DNA of 64,000 bases from Epiperipatus broadwayi (GCA_028023455.1 JAQFVV010000031.1:5440237-5504236), one strand, 5' to 3'; shown: positions 12,862-24,428, counted from the stretch's first letter. Notes: a model not told the origin generated them from the sequence alone. Numbers and translations: made by a program.

Positions 12862-13167
12862 ATGAATAATACAAATAATACCGATCCAGGGGAGAATGGA
12901 AGTTTATCACGTGATGAAAAATTATATATAGCAATAGGATGTCTATGCGGCATTATATTTATTTGTATTGTAATATTTGTCTTCAGAAAAATAATTTTGG
13001 ATTTTCTACATCGACGGAATATTACTCTAGCTTTTCGTGATCGCCCATTTTTAAGAAATAGCCAAGTAATTGCCTCGGCCACGTGGCATGATTATCCAGA
13101 GCAAGTCTTGGTTACTGAACCAAAAAGACGTACAACACGTAGGTCTATCGATGAACATTCTTTATAA
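12862..13167 (+). CDS. Small single-pass membrane protein, 101 aa, unknown family
   Basis: This is the only frame in the window that looks like host coding sequence. The N-terminal 20 residues are polar with three N-glycosylation sequons (N2, N5, N12). A hydrophobic segment at about residues 22-41 is followed by a basic stretch (FRK, HRR) and a C-terminal half rich in arginine (KRRTTRRS). There is no signal peptide. The charge distribution predicts a signal-anchor protein with the N-terminus outside and the basic tail in the cytoplasm. An AATAAA lies at 13173-13178, right after the stop, followed by a TGTGTG-rich element, a good animal poly(A) site. It could be a complete small gene or the last exon of a larger one; the ATG was chosen because it is the first in frame. 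Function is not recognised. Confidence 0.45.
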   Translation: MNNTNNTDPGENGSLSRDEKLYIAIGCLCGIIFICIVIFVFRKIILDFLHRRNITLAFRDRPFLRNSQVIASATWHDYPEQVLVTEPKRRTTRRSIDEHSL

Positions 13168-13172
13168 CCCAA

Positions 13173-13178
13173 AATAAA
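13173..13178 (+). promoter_or_regulatory. Poly(A) signal after the 101-aa ORF
   Basis: Canonical AATAAA six bases after the stop codon, with a GT/T-rich stretch (GTGTGTTCTTTTA) about 10 bases downstream, the usual cleavage-factor layout. In AT-rich DNA the hexamer alone is weak evidence; the combination with the ORF end is what supports it. Confidence 0.45.
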
Positions 13179-13486
13179 TAACAATGTGTGTTCTTTTACC
13201 ATTGGTTTAACAAATACAAAATGTATTTCTATAATATAAATCCATATTCCACTACTTTTCAAGAAACTTGTGTCTTCAAGTAGAGAAAACAAATTAATAT
13301 TTATTATTTAAAATTATGATATCAAATTAATTCCAATTCATTTTTAAACAATTTAGTGTTCGAATTTTATAACAAAAAATGTATTTCTCTAGTGTCTCTT
13401 AATCGTTTTGTTAATTTTAAAATAAATTTCTCTTTTTTCCATTTTTTCAAAAAATTTCATTTCTTTGTTAATCATATATATATATA

Positions 13487-13656
13487 TGCAAAACCATAAA
13501 ACAATACAATACTAGATTAAATTCAAAATTTTACCAAAATCCTTACACAACCATGGTTTCATCTACTACAAATAGACCTTCTCAAACCATGGTTGTGTAA
13601 GGATTTTGGTAAAATTTTGAATTTAATCTAGTATTGTATTGTTTTATGGTTTTGCA
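13487..13656. repeat. Perfect 73-bp inverted repeat with 24-base loop
   Basis: Arms 13487-13559 and 13584-13656 are exact reverse complements over 73 bases; the loop is 13560-13583. The arms begin TGCAAAACC. The left flank is a TA tract and the right flank is T-rich. Transcribed, this would fold into one long uninterrupted hairpin. It may be a young fold-back transposon, a snap-back repair product, or a small-RNA precursor. There is no arm divergence, so it is either recent or under gene conversion. Confidence 0.9.
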
Positions 13657-13693
13657 TTTTTATTTTTGCTAGTATAGTGTTAGACAGTTTTGG

Positions 13694-13698
<5 letters not shown>

Positions 13699-13739
<41 letters not shown>
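13699..13739. repeat. (TA)n microsatellite
   Basis: About 40 bases of alternating TA shortly after the perfect inverted repeat. Confidence 0.95.
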
Positions 13740-13741
<2 letters not shown>

Positions 13742-15890
13742 ATCCATTCAAATTATGTTATGATAGTTATACAAAAAATGTACGTTAGACAACTGTTAAA
13801 AATAAGTAAATAATCGTAATACTTAAACAAAAAAAAAGTAACAATGCATATAATGTATTTGTATAATTTTATACTCATATATAAAACAATAATTGATAAA
13901 GACTAATGGTGGCCTCATCTTATCTAATATTAAATGTTAAATGTTTTATGAAAAAAATCAAATTTATTTAAACTTTTCATACTCATTCAAGTAGGAGGCA
14001 GTTTAGTATGTAGTCCAAGTTTTGATATTATTTTCTTTCTTCTTCAGACATTGCTGGTCTGACTAGAGACAGTAACAAATGTGAGAATCGAACCAGCACT
14101 TAGGACAGTAAATATTGAATTGAAAGTATTATGTTTTAAGAAGTCAGCTAGAGAATCAAAATGGTTGTGTTGATGTAGTGGATATTGAATTTGAGATCAC
14201 AGTTTCACCAATCGCCCTATGAAACTTTATGTTATATAAATCATGTTATATCTCTAACAATTGAATGTATTAGAAAGTTTAAATAAAGTTTTAATTTTTC
14301 TAAAATCTTTTAACCATTAATATTATATTATGAAAATAGAAAACATTAAATTGCAAGTAAAATATAGTATCACAAATGTTCAGACATCAATATATAACCA
14401 TTATCTAAAAATAAGAGGTATATCACATACATTGCTTAGAAATTAATGAAAGGTGTATATATTCTGGCTTCACTCATCAGTTCATTAATAAGACATACAT
14501 CAAATGGTCATTCACAATGACTATGCCATATAATCATAAATTAAAATATATTTCAAATTACTTTGAATCCAAATGAATTCAAAGTCAAACAAATAGGAAC
14601 GCCGGGAAACGCCCTCGGGGGTTAAAATTTAAAGGAAAAAAAATATTTTTTATTTTTCCTTATGATAAATAATAATAAAAAAAAAAAAAAATAAAAAAAA
14701 AAAAAATAGTAATAGGTGATGATCTAGTGAACTACCATTAATAGTATATACTGAGATCCAGAACTAAAGCTAATAGTAGGACCATAAAATATAGACAGTG
14801 TAAAGAACTTCAGTTGTGAGACTTAAGTGGAAGCAACCAGTAAGCAGTGTCTAATACAGAGTATAACCTGCTGTCTTGGAGAATAATGCATTGATTCATA
14901 TAAAAGATAATCTATCTTTTTGTAAAAACAGTTCAGCTGTTTTTATACTCTGGATTTTATAATTTGATAGTGTTTAATCAGATAATTCAGTATAGGATTT
15001 GATTCTCACAAGTTTCATCTTTGCAAATTGTGATAATGTGATTTTGTCTTCATACAATAATTATTTATCTTTCAACTAGTAATTTCAGCTTTTATATTTT
15101 CATTTTGTACGTCAAAAAATTATGCAGTTATAAATAAATGATGAAAACGTTTTTGCTGTATTAGAAATATTTTAATATACTAAGCAGTGAGTTTTTTTAC
15201 TAGTACATTTTAGCGGAGTTTTAACTTGTCAAAAACGTTCAAGTTTAGAAATTCTATAAATTACCATTACAAGTCAAAAAGACAGAGGAAACATTTAATA
15301 TGACTCTTAAAATGATCCTGATTAGATTATTTATGTAAGCGAAATCTTGCATTAGATTCTATATTTTTGAAATTGTGATAAAACATAAAATATATATTGT
15401 AATAAAGGTATGCATAATATAATGATGACATTTTCTGCAATGTTTAGAACGATGGTATGGAGATTTATTTTAGATACCAAGAAAGCTTATTTTTTTGCAG
15501 ATAGCCAATCTACTGGCAATAATAAATATTTATCTTACATGGTGACGTAAATGAGAACCTAATGATTTTTTATTATAATGCAAAATAGAATAAAAAATAA
15601 TTCAATTGTTTATCACCCAACATGAATAATATTATATCCTTCAATATTTCTCTCGAAGTAACAATTGCATTATTAACTGAAACTCAGTTTTATACAACTT
15701 TCAGTTTTTTTTAAAAATTATTAAGAGTGACTTAACCAAATAATATTTTATGTAAAAATTTACCAGAAGCATACAACACGAAAAAAATATATATAACAGA
15801 TGATAGTAGAAAAAAATATATGGAACAAAAAATGGAAACATCTCTTTAAAATACAAACTCTTTAACTTCAGATTTATTTCTTATACGTGC
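13740..15890. other. AT-rich stretch without recognised genes
   Basis: Mostly unique AT-rich sequence. It includes an A-rich low-complexity tract (14656-14706) and a small GC-rich island at 14601-14622 containing GCCGGGAAACGCCCTCGGGG, out of character with its surroundings. No coding frame is convincing. Confidence 0.5.
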
Positions 15891-16019
15891 AAGTTTACAC
15901 ATATTTCAGGGGACACTACATCTAAATATGTTGCACAAGATTCATATCTGGTAAAGTTTGCTGGTTTGAAATCAATATTTAGATTAAACCAATAAACATC
16001 ACATGCTCCACCATTTCTT

Positions 16020-16620
16020 ATTCTTACTCATAACTTTTATTAAAATAGGCAAAACCCTGCATACAATAGTGCCACTTATTGCAAGCAAGAGTAATCAATG
16101 AAGCCAGAAGGCAAGCAAAAGAAATGGTGATCATGTGATGTTTAGGGTTTAATACCAATCCTGCCTAATAGGATAGTGGTGTTAAAACAGGCAAAACTCT
16201 CTATATGTACTGGTGATCATGTGATGTTTATAGGATAGTGGTGGTTGTGGCTATTAAAGAAACAAAGACATCAAAATGTATGAATACTAAACTGAATTCA
16301 GACCTATATAACTATATAAGCTAATGAGATTAGATTGAAAATATGTGTTTTCAATTTAGACTCATAGTTTTGTAGTGAAATAGAGATAAACGGTGGCTGC
16401 TGGAGGGTTGCATTTAATCCTAAAAACTAGGTGCAGTGCTCTCAGATCCAAAGCTCCACACTGATGAAAGTTACAAGCTAGAAACTAGTCTGGGTATATT
16501 GGATAAGTAGGTACAAGATAGAGATTATATATATGCACAAGCCTTCTGGCATCCATTGAGTACACAGGCTTGCACTGAGTGGTACTACTCTATGGAAAGT
16601 TTTGCCTGTTTTATTATGTA
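16020..16620 (+). repeat. HHR-D family repeat with hammerhead ribozyme
   Basis: This region holds the block shared with 2752-2875 (about 16335-16415), then the hammerhead at 16446-16504. Short inverted words flank it: AACAGGCAAAACT near 16188 and AGTTTTGCCTGTT near 16600. A copy of GATCATGTGATGTTTA occurs twice (16130 and 16212), so the unit is internally rearranged. Outer boundaries are uncertain. Confidence 0.6.
16446..16504 (+). ncRNA. Hammerhead ribozyme, type I (HHR-D)
   Basis: Core CUGAUGA at 16461-16467 and GAAA at 16481-16484. Stem III is the self-complementary ACUAGU (16484-16489), followed by C at 16490 as the cleavage nucleotide; cleavage is predicted at 16490/16491. Stem I has an inner helix (CACA against UGGG with one mismatch) and an outer 6-bp helix, AUCCAA (16446-16451) with UUGGAU (16499-16504), separated by an internal loop. 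Stem II (16468-16480) is the weak point: only AG/CU pairs around a 7-base loop. A stem III this short without a loop usually works better as a dimer. Self-cleaving RNA of a retrozyme or PLE-type repeat is inferred. Confidence 0.7.
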
Positions 16621-16782
16621 GATTATAATTCTACTATCACAGTGTATATTATTATTTTAATATTATTATAGATAGTTCAGAAGCAAAATAAATAGAGCAA
16701 ATTCATAAAACACATGTTGATCAATAAGTCTCATTTTGTTTTGAAGGCAAAACAAAATAACTTTGAGATTCTCCACAACTTT

Positions 16783-16871
16783 TTTTTTCATGTGTCATAG
16801 TGAACCTGCTAACCCAGGACAACTTCTTATAACACTGCTGTGCTGACCTCTCGACCACCAATGCTTGACAT
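16783..16871 (-). mobile_element. tRNA-derived SINE, copy 1
   Basis: On the minus strand the element begins GTCAAGCATTGGTGGTCGAG, holding a tRNA-like A box (GGTCGAGAGG), has a degenerate B box (GGGTTAGCAGG) and ends in an A-rich tail (ATGAAAAAAAAA). It is flanked by the direct repeat CACAACTTTTT (16774-16784 and 16872-16882), partly overlapping the tail. Length is about 90 bases. Related copies are at 21767-21867 and 44544-44655. Mobilisation by a LINE is inferred. Confidence 0.8.
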
Positions 16872-16979
16872 CACAACTTTTTCACATAAAAAATGATCAG
16901 TTTGCTTTTAGTTAATGTACACCAAAATGAAATTAAGAACTGCATATGCATATTTAAATTATAATAATAATTCTAAACA

Positions 16980-17460
16980 TTAATTCTTATTAAGCGTATG
17001 GTCAGCACATAAATACATATAAGGTTTTAATCTTAATACCATGCACATTGAGTGCTTAATTTTGCCATGAAAGGTACTACTAGATATCTTAACACAAGAT
17101 TGGTTGAATTTGTAATAGAAAATAAATATTTTTTTAATTATATACATATAAGAAATATTATAATTGATGTATTTATTAGTTATGCCTCCCAGATTACTAA
17201 TTAACTCTGAATTGTCTGGCAACATACATACATATAAGTAAGTGGAAAAGAAACAATATTTATATAGGGAATCATTTTCCTAATGTAAAATCATGCTCAT
17301 TAATTCTCAATTAAAAATCAATGAAGAAAATGAAGTGATATTACAATGATACTATGAATAATTAAATTGAAGAGTGAAAAAAAATTAACAAAACTGAAAA
17401 TTTAATTAACAAAATAATAATACATGTAGAAGAGATAGTTATTACATGATAAATATAATG
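16980..17460. other. AT-rich stretch without recognised genes
   Basis: No repeat match or coding motif seen between the SINE and the fold-back element. Confidence 0.5.
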
Positions 17461-17752
17461 AACTAAAGATTAGCCTTTCAAGCTGACGTACATGCACTTT
17501 TTATGAATGTTAATAATAATAAATGAATACTTTCATTTCCAACACAAGATAAAGTCTTTGTGAACAAATTAATGAATCCACTTATTCATTCAACCCAAAT
17601 GCTTATATATGCACAAATCTTAAATACTGGATATGAAAGCATGAGGATAAATCAAACACTTTATCTTGTGTTGGAAATGAAAGTATTCATTTATTATTAT
17701 TAACATTCGTAAAAAGCGCATGTACGTTAGCTTGAAAGGCTAATCTTTAGTT
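17461..17752. mobile_element. Fold-back element with 95-bp inverted arms
   Basis: Arms 17461-17555 and 17658-17752 are reverse complements with only a few substitutions (for example near 17491 and 17497). The centre is 102 unpaired bases. Outer ends read AACTAAAGATTAGCC inward from both sides. This is the shape of a MITE or fold-back DNA transposon. No clear target duplication was found next to the arms, so the superfamily is open. Confidence 0.8.
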
Positions 17753-20191
17753 TATTACAATTTATAAACATAGCGCTATATAAATAAATGCCTCATTTAT
17801 ATGATAAATATGTAAATGTACTTAAACCATAGTGAGTACAACTGGTATGTTATAATAATATAAATTTTTAACCTTTTCTTAGTTCAAAATACCTATTGGT
17901 TGAGTGAATTAAAGTTCTAAACTTTTGATTAGTCAATACAGAATCAGCAGTAAAATATATTTGTCTTTTAATATCATATTCATTTTAGTTCAGTTTGTTA
18001 AAAGTAAATTAATAATTTGTTACATTATTAAAACATAGGGGAAAACATAAAATGAACATTTCATAACTTATTTCAAAATGCAGCCTCCATCATTGATTTC
18101 TTTTTCAATTTACTTTCCTGTAAAAATAAATTATTTTTACTAAAACACATTTTAAGAAAATAATAAAAGATATGTAAAAATATTCTAAAATACACTTTTA
18201 TTTTGCAAATCAAAACAAAGAACTTAGAACTATCAAAATTGTTGATAAACACTCCTTTTGTTGAAAATGAGAAACAACCAATCAGGACCTTTGAAACCCT
18301 GCCTTCTCTCATTGTTATAGCTTTAAATGTAAATATTATTGACTTTTTACTTGTAAAATAATTCTAGAGATGATAGCACAATACCATACATTGTTATCTT
18401 TAAAATGACCATAAATTTTCTACAATAATGTAAAAGTAGCAGTTTTAGAGCAAATTAAATTCACCAATGAAATGTTTCATTGAGTTCTGGTGTATAGTTA
18501 AATGACTTGATTTTATATTTTTTTCAAAATTGAACTGTTTTCCATCTTAATTTTTTCCCAGGTATGTCTCTATTCTGCAAAAAACAAATTAGTTTAAATT
18601 TAGATTGTGACACTATAAATTTATGTTCCTTGTTTTTAATTTAATTGTATCTGTTAGTGCTTGTACTTTAATGGAAGCAAATTTTCTTGTTTGTTTGCAA
18701 AATATCAGTTTTTTTCTACTTTTTTAGACAATTACTATGAAAATTATTGTAACTAAATCAAACAATAATAAAAAGGAAATTTATTTTATTATAATAACTG
18801 ATTAGAAGAAAGAAAGCATCAGAATTCAATCAAAAGATATTCTAAACATAAATCATTTTACTTCTACATTTTTTAGAAATATTTTAATACTTACTGTTAT
18901 TAGTAATCACAGTTTTTTTTTTTTAAAAATCAAATTTGAAGCAATATATATGTAAAATAAATATTATTTTTAGGAGTGGTATGACATATTGCTTGTAGCA
19001 TTTATACTACTATACCACATTATAACTATTGTGGGTTAAAATAAAAAAAAAATATTGACTCTCTGGCAAGTTATCATTTTCATTTCTTCTCAGTTCTGGT
19101 AAACACTCAACAATAAGTTTAAGATAAACTATTATTACTTATAAAATAATAAATTTGACATCATTTGTGAGATATTTTTATTTACTACTGAAGTAAATTC
19201 TAAATTTTCATATTTTATTTCAGAAACTATTAAAAAAATAAATCTGTAATGAGTCAAAAAGCTTCCTATGTCATTATTTCTCAAAAAAATTTTTTGTTTT
19301 TCAAAATGAACAATAACTTTGTTATTTGTTATGTCTTTTTAAAATCTGAATGAATATTTATTTCTCTTAAATATAATAAATTATGTCTTAAATTTCTTTA
19401 CTGTTTATCACAATATTATATCTTCATAATTAGTATAGTTACAATGATTTTATAGGAAACTAAGTTTGTGCATTATATTACGGTAAATTTGCATTGTCCA
19501 AAAATACAACATTATATTTATAAAAGTAAAGTATTTCCATTCAAAATAAATTATTAATAATTTATATTCTTGATTTGTAATAAACATTGTATAAATTATT
19601 GTACAAAAATAATCTTCATTTATAATATATATATATATATATACACAAATAAATGTTTTTGGTTATCTGAACTATTTTCTCTAAACAATGTTATAAAACA
19701 TTAAGACATTAGAAAATGTCAGACTACAAAATCATGACTCATCAAAGTGGGCAGAAGGTGGACTAAATCTGTGTTATGTTGTCAAGCTCTCAATTTCATT
19801 TCAATCCATAAAATTTTTGAACTACAATTTTATATTATAATGTGTATAGAAAAATATACATATTTAATACAAATCTTGCAAAACTTTTCACTAGGTGGCA
19901 AAATACTGGAAACATGAAAATATTAGTGACCCATCCAAACATTAATATTCTTAAAACCTAGCTACAATGGGGTGCTTACTTTTTTAAATCTGAAAATAAA
20001 TTATTTTTTAAATGTTTTCACAATTAAACATGTATCTCCCTAACTGGAACTTTTCTACACTTTTGAACTTAAATACTAAAACTATTAATGAAAATTCTTT
20101 ATTTATTTATAGATAAATTTATCTATAGAATACAAAAATAAAATTGTGTTTAAATGAGTAATATTTACATCTAAAAGTAATGAAAGTCTTC

Positions 20192-20195
<4 letters not shown>
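17753..20195. other. AT-rich stretch without recognised genes
   Basis: Unique-looking AT-rich DNA with poly-A/T runs and a short TA tract (19626-19642). I see no conserved frame, RNA gene or repeat with a partner in this window. Confidence 0.5.

Positions 20196-20282
<87 letters not shown>
20196..20282. repeat. Compound (TA)n-(TG)n microsatellite
   Basis: TA tract with a small AATT interruption, passing into TG repeats at about 20256-20281. Confidence 0.95.
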
Positions 20283-21756
20283 TTGAATGTTTCTTATGAT
20301 GATATTTGACTTGTAATTATATCAGTCTACTTCCATCATCTAGAAATATGGTTAAGCATTTTAAAAAATCAAACTTTTTAAAACTTTTTAAGTATATTCA
20401 ACTATTAATATTACAATTAAATTATTATACAACAAGAAATTTTGAGCAGTTCTAGACTATATTTTTGAGCTATTGCTGATTTAAAAAATGATAGAATTAC
20501 CATATTAATTAAAACTACCTTTATAAATTCATGAATACTGATTTTAAGGTGTTGCTGTATATAATTAGACTACTGTGTAAAGCAACATTCAGTGCAAATG
20601 TTATATATTTATTTATGATATTCATCCAGTTTTTCTTTTAATCTTAATTGTAAGGTTAATGAGTGATTTCCAAATATTATAAATTGTCACTTTAGATTGG
20701 CTTATAAAATAATTTGTTATTGCCATGTGAGCTTCTTTATTTTTTCCTTTTTTTATTTTTTCATCTTTATTTAAAATTAGTGTATTTTCCCAACTCAACA
20801 TATTTATTGGCACAAGCTGTAACTTTTGGTCATCCTTTTTTATTATTAATTATTAACTTAAGCTCTTTCATTTGGTTCCTAATGAATAAATTGTTTCACT
20901 AATATATGGGCATCCACATTGACAATGTATATCATAATTGCCATTATAGATTTATGCATTTCTAGTTTAGGTTGGACAGAGGTTACTATTCCTCATAATA
21001 TTACCTAAAGGACAGAATTATTTTTAGTTTATCTCCTAAGGCTAGTATGTATGGATGCATTATAATATTATATTATTTTGAATACTTCTTTTTGAAATCT
21101 CTTTAATGTTTTTTTTTTTTTATGATGATAGTTTATGAATAATCATACCTCAAGATAATTTGTTTCAAGTAAGATTTTCATTTCCCTAGTCATTGGGTTA
21201 TGAATGAATTAGAAAATATAAAATACACTTACCATGTGGCAAATCTATATTATATATTGTGAGCTAAGAATTAAATAAGATTAAATAAAAATAGTTTAGA
21301 ATATTATAAATTGTACATATAAATTATTTAAATATTCAATATAGGTATGTATACTACTGAAATATCATAACAGTGGGATTTAAATTATTAAATGACAATA
21401 GAGCATTATATATTGGTAATCATGGAAATTTTCATGGCAATGATATAATAAAGTGTATGAGTATCACTTTATAAGAATAGACATTAAATTATGAGCATTA
21501 TAAATTATTAGCTATAAAAAATTTACATATTATGACGTTTATGTATATTATCAAAACATTACACCAAAGAATTATCAGTTATTGACTTGCACCATTAATG
21601 TTGTTTAAATCAGCCATTTTTCCAGTTGTCATGGTGATGACAAATTTAAGATTTGTAAATATTGACTTATTAGAAAAAAAATAAATAAATATTAATGATA
21701 TTTTGGTTTCTCTATTAGGTGCACATGTATTTGGAATGACAATGTTTTTACTTCAG
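20283..21756. other. AT-rich stretch without recognised genes
   Basis: No supported coding unit or repeat. Short frames here lack any protein-like composition. Confidence 0.5.
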
Positions 21757-21766
21757 TTTTTAGTAA

Positions 21767-21867
21767 TTTTTTTTTCTCACGCATCATAGCATCAACTGGG
21801 AAGCTAACCCGGGACAACTGCTGGTAAAGCAGCTGTCGCTGACCGCTCGACCACCAATGCTTGACAC
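21767..21867 (-). mobile_element. tRNA-derived SINE, copy 2
   Basis: On the minus strand the head reads GTCAAGCATTGGTGGTCGAG and continues CGGTCAGCG, an A box of Ser/Leu-tRNA type. The B box region is GGGTTAGCTTCCC and the tail is GATGCTATGATGCGTGAG followed by A's. The direct repeat TTTTTAGTAA flanks it (21757-21766 and 21868-21877). It is the best-preserved example of the subfamily shared with copy 1. Confidence 0.85.
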
Positions 21868-22029
21868 TTTTTAGTAAATTTTTATGTCTGTTTTCAATAA
21901 AAATTTTAATTATGACAAGGTCAACTTCAGTGGGAGATTGAGATTAAGATTTTGAGTTTGAATGTCTATGTAATCATTCACTTCTTAGCAATTTTTTATA
22001 GCAATCATTATGTAAATTGGTAGGAAGTT

Positions 22030-22067
<38 letters not shown>

Positions 22068-22077
22068 CGTGTGTATG
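22030..22077. repeat. Compound (TA)n-(TG)n microsatellite
   Basis: TA repeats passing into TG repeats, with a few interruptions at the right end. Confidence 0.9.
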
Positions 22078-22379
22078 CATATGAGTAATGGACATATAAT
22101 TCTGAATAGCTTCAGAGTACTTTTAAGTTAGAAACATGCAAATGACTCAAGGATGATTTATCTCCTATGCACTCATTATGCAGATTTTGGACCAGCACAA
22201 TTATTCTATTCTCCAACTGAGTTTCATTTTTTTAATATAAGTAGTGTAACTATGAATGTACTTCTTTGACTCAAGTATCATTGACTCTTAAGCCATCATT
22301 CACAATTTCTTAAAGTTGTCTGTTTATTTTCAATTACTGTATTTAAAAAAAATATTTTTAGAATAGCTTTTGCATAAAC

Positions 22380-22620
22380 AATATAATGTCTAGTTCGTTT
22401 GTTAATGACAATTATTTTATTGTTATTTGATAACAAAGTCACCGTTCTTTAATTTAGAGAGTTACTATAAACACAAGTTTAAAACAAAATTGCTTTCGAA
22501 TCAACTGTATAACATCTAGTTCTTTTGGTAATGAGCATTATTCTGTTTTCAATTGATAACGAATTTACCATTCTTTACTTTAGAGATAGTTACTTTAAAC
22601 ACAAGTTTAAAACAAAGTTA
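22380..22620 (+). repeat. Diverged tandem duplication, period about 127 bp
   Basis: Two copies share the words CTAGTTC (22390, 22516), GATAAC, and ACACAAGTTTAAAACAAA (22471, 22599), giving a period of 126-128 bases. Many substitutions separate them. Origin unknown. Confidence 0.7.
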
Positions 22621-22724
22621 AAGACACAAAGCTGTTTTTAAACATAGATTAAATCACAAAAAGCAAACAAGTCAAACTCTTATATATATATATATATAAT
22701 ATTCAAATATATATATATATATAA

Positions 22725-22870
22725 TATTCAAATACATGTATATTGTCTATACTAAATTCATTTTAATCAAAAAGGACTTGAATTCAGACATCTATGCTCT
22801 CTACAACCATTCATTCCAACTTATACATATGATACATATGACCACATGCATGTAAAAAAGATAAATAATG

Positions 22871-22944
<74 letters not shown>

Positions 22945-23085
22945 ATTTTTTACATGTACGTGGGCATGTGTATCAGTTTGATATAAAGGAGTAGATGGCT
23001 GTGGAGAGCATGAAAATCTGAGTTCAAGTCCTTTCTAATTAAATTGGATTTACTATAGAAAATATACATGTATTTGAATATTATA
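22725..23085. repeat. HHR-A family fragments in an inverted pair
   Basis: The left arm (about 22725-22890) and right arm (about 22900-23085) are imperfect reverse complements: AATACATGTATAT against ATATACATGTATT, and AGGACTTGAATTCAGA against CTGAGTTCAAGTCCTT. The centre is (TA)n. Both arms contain the HHR-A landmark AAGATAAATAAT or a relative of it. The ribozyme region itself has been replaced by TA repeats. Confidence 0.7.
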
Positions 23086-23189
23086 TATTCAACCTGTATT
23101 CTGCCCATACCTTTTTTGTATATTTAAATAGACACATTAAAGTCTTATAAGTGAGGAGTTAGAATAACGTAAAATCAATATGCATATGG

Positions 23190-23456
23190 CAATAATATTG
23201 GCATCAACAAGAGCTTTGAGAGTTCCGTCCTTGAATATTCAATGATGGGGATGGCTGAAAAATTGGAGTTTGGAGAATATTGAAGCCTGTCCATTAAAGT
23301 TTGAAGAATTGCTATCATAATATAAACTGAGCACTGATTGTATATATGTAGGAAATCATTTATACTTTTCACATGTATCTGGTTATGTGTATCAGATGGA
23401 TAAGAATAAGTGGAGGTTTGTGGAGAATTTAAAAGATCTAACGTTTTTTTTTTCAA
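23190..23456 (+). repeat. HHR-A family fragment
   Basis: Contains the family words GTCCATTAAAGT (near 23287) and GAGCACTGATTGTATATATG (near 23327), in the same order as the copies at 33.8-34.6 kb. After GTATATATGTA the hammerhead is missing and the sequence jumps to the downstream family block (ATACTTTTCACATGTATCTG), so the ribozyme was deleted in this copy. Confidence 0.65.
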
Positions 23457-23458
23457 AA

Positions 23459-23510
23459 GTTAACCTTGATAACGACGGATGCTAGTCCGTCGAAATATCG
23501 GTGTTTAATG
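23459..23510 (+). ncRNA. Hammerhead-like remnant (decayed)
   Basis: A strong stem, GACGGA (23474-23479) with UCCGUC (23486-23491), is followed directly by GAAA, the stem II-GAAA layout of a hammerhead. The upstream box reads UUGAUAA instead of CUGANGA, with changes at the invariant C and G. A flanking ACC/GGU pairing could be the inner stem I. I regard it as an inactivated ribozyme of another family or a coincidence of one strong hairpin with GAAA. Confidence 0.3.
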
Positions 23511-23545
23511 AAAAATAATACACGGTACAGCCCAAAAAGTTATAT

Positions 23546-24428
23546 ATATATTGTAAAAACAAGAAAGACTAATATAACTCAAAATTTTAAAAAAAATATA
23601 GGTTCATAGCATAACATTTATATAATGTACATTTTCTTTAATTATGACATGAAAGTTAATATCTCTACAAATACATACTGTAATTATTTGTTTTACTATT
23701 TTTATCATTTAATATTAACCGATAAATGCATTCAGAAAAAATCACATTTTGTTTAAAATTTCCTATACATTCTTTTATTCCAAGTGTAACACAGGTCAAC
23801 AGACAATTCTCCATTTTAAATGGCTTTTGTCTCCACAGTTCTTCAGATGTTGTTGGCGTGACCAATATCAAGACTAGCGTGGGAATTAACATAAGAACTT
23901 TTACATTTATAAATACTGATTTTAAGTTAAAGTTGAGGCCACCTACGCTACACACTCAAAGAACATATTTAGAAAAATTGTATATACTTATTTAAGAGGT
24001 TATTGTCATTTGTCTAACTTTTGTTAAAGGCCAAGATAATTAAAAAAACCTGAAAAATCAGAATATTCCTCATAAATAAATATACGAAATTTATTCTGCC
24101 TTTTGTTGCTTTTGACTAAATAGCCCAGATAGATGGAGCAACATTTAAAATTCAATATTCACAAATATAAATGTCATCGTTTTTATGTCTATGCTAGTAA
24201 GGAGACTGGCCAAGCCTAAATGTCTGAAAAAGAGAGGAGAAAGAAATTATTCGAAGCATTGTGATAAAAACTAACTTAAATGCTATTGTTAACAATTGTT
24301 GCATTCAAAAAATTATATTAAGTTTAACTTTCCTTATAAACTTTTAAAAATTAATATTTGATGATGAAAATAGAACAACATACAATTAAACCTAGACTAT
24401 AATCATATATATATATATATATATATAA
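23546..24428. other. AT-rich stretch without recognised genes
   Basis: Apart from a small island of more even composition (23720-23960) there is nothing protein-like. A short TA tract (24405-24427) leads into the HHR-B repeat. Confidence 0.5.

Noticed and set aside
14474-14484. CTGATGA on the minus strand near 14480
   Set aside because: The downstream region has no GAAA and no pairing stem III or stem I.
23665-23995. Overlapping ORFs of 96 and 89 codons on opposite strands
   Set aside because: No domain, signal peptide context or poly(A) site; probably chance in a slightly less AT-rich island.
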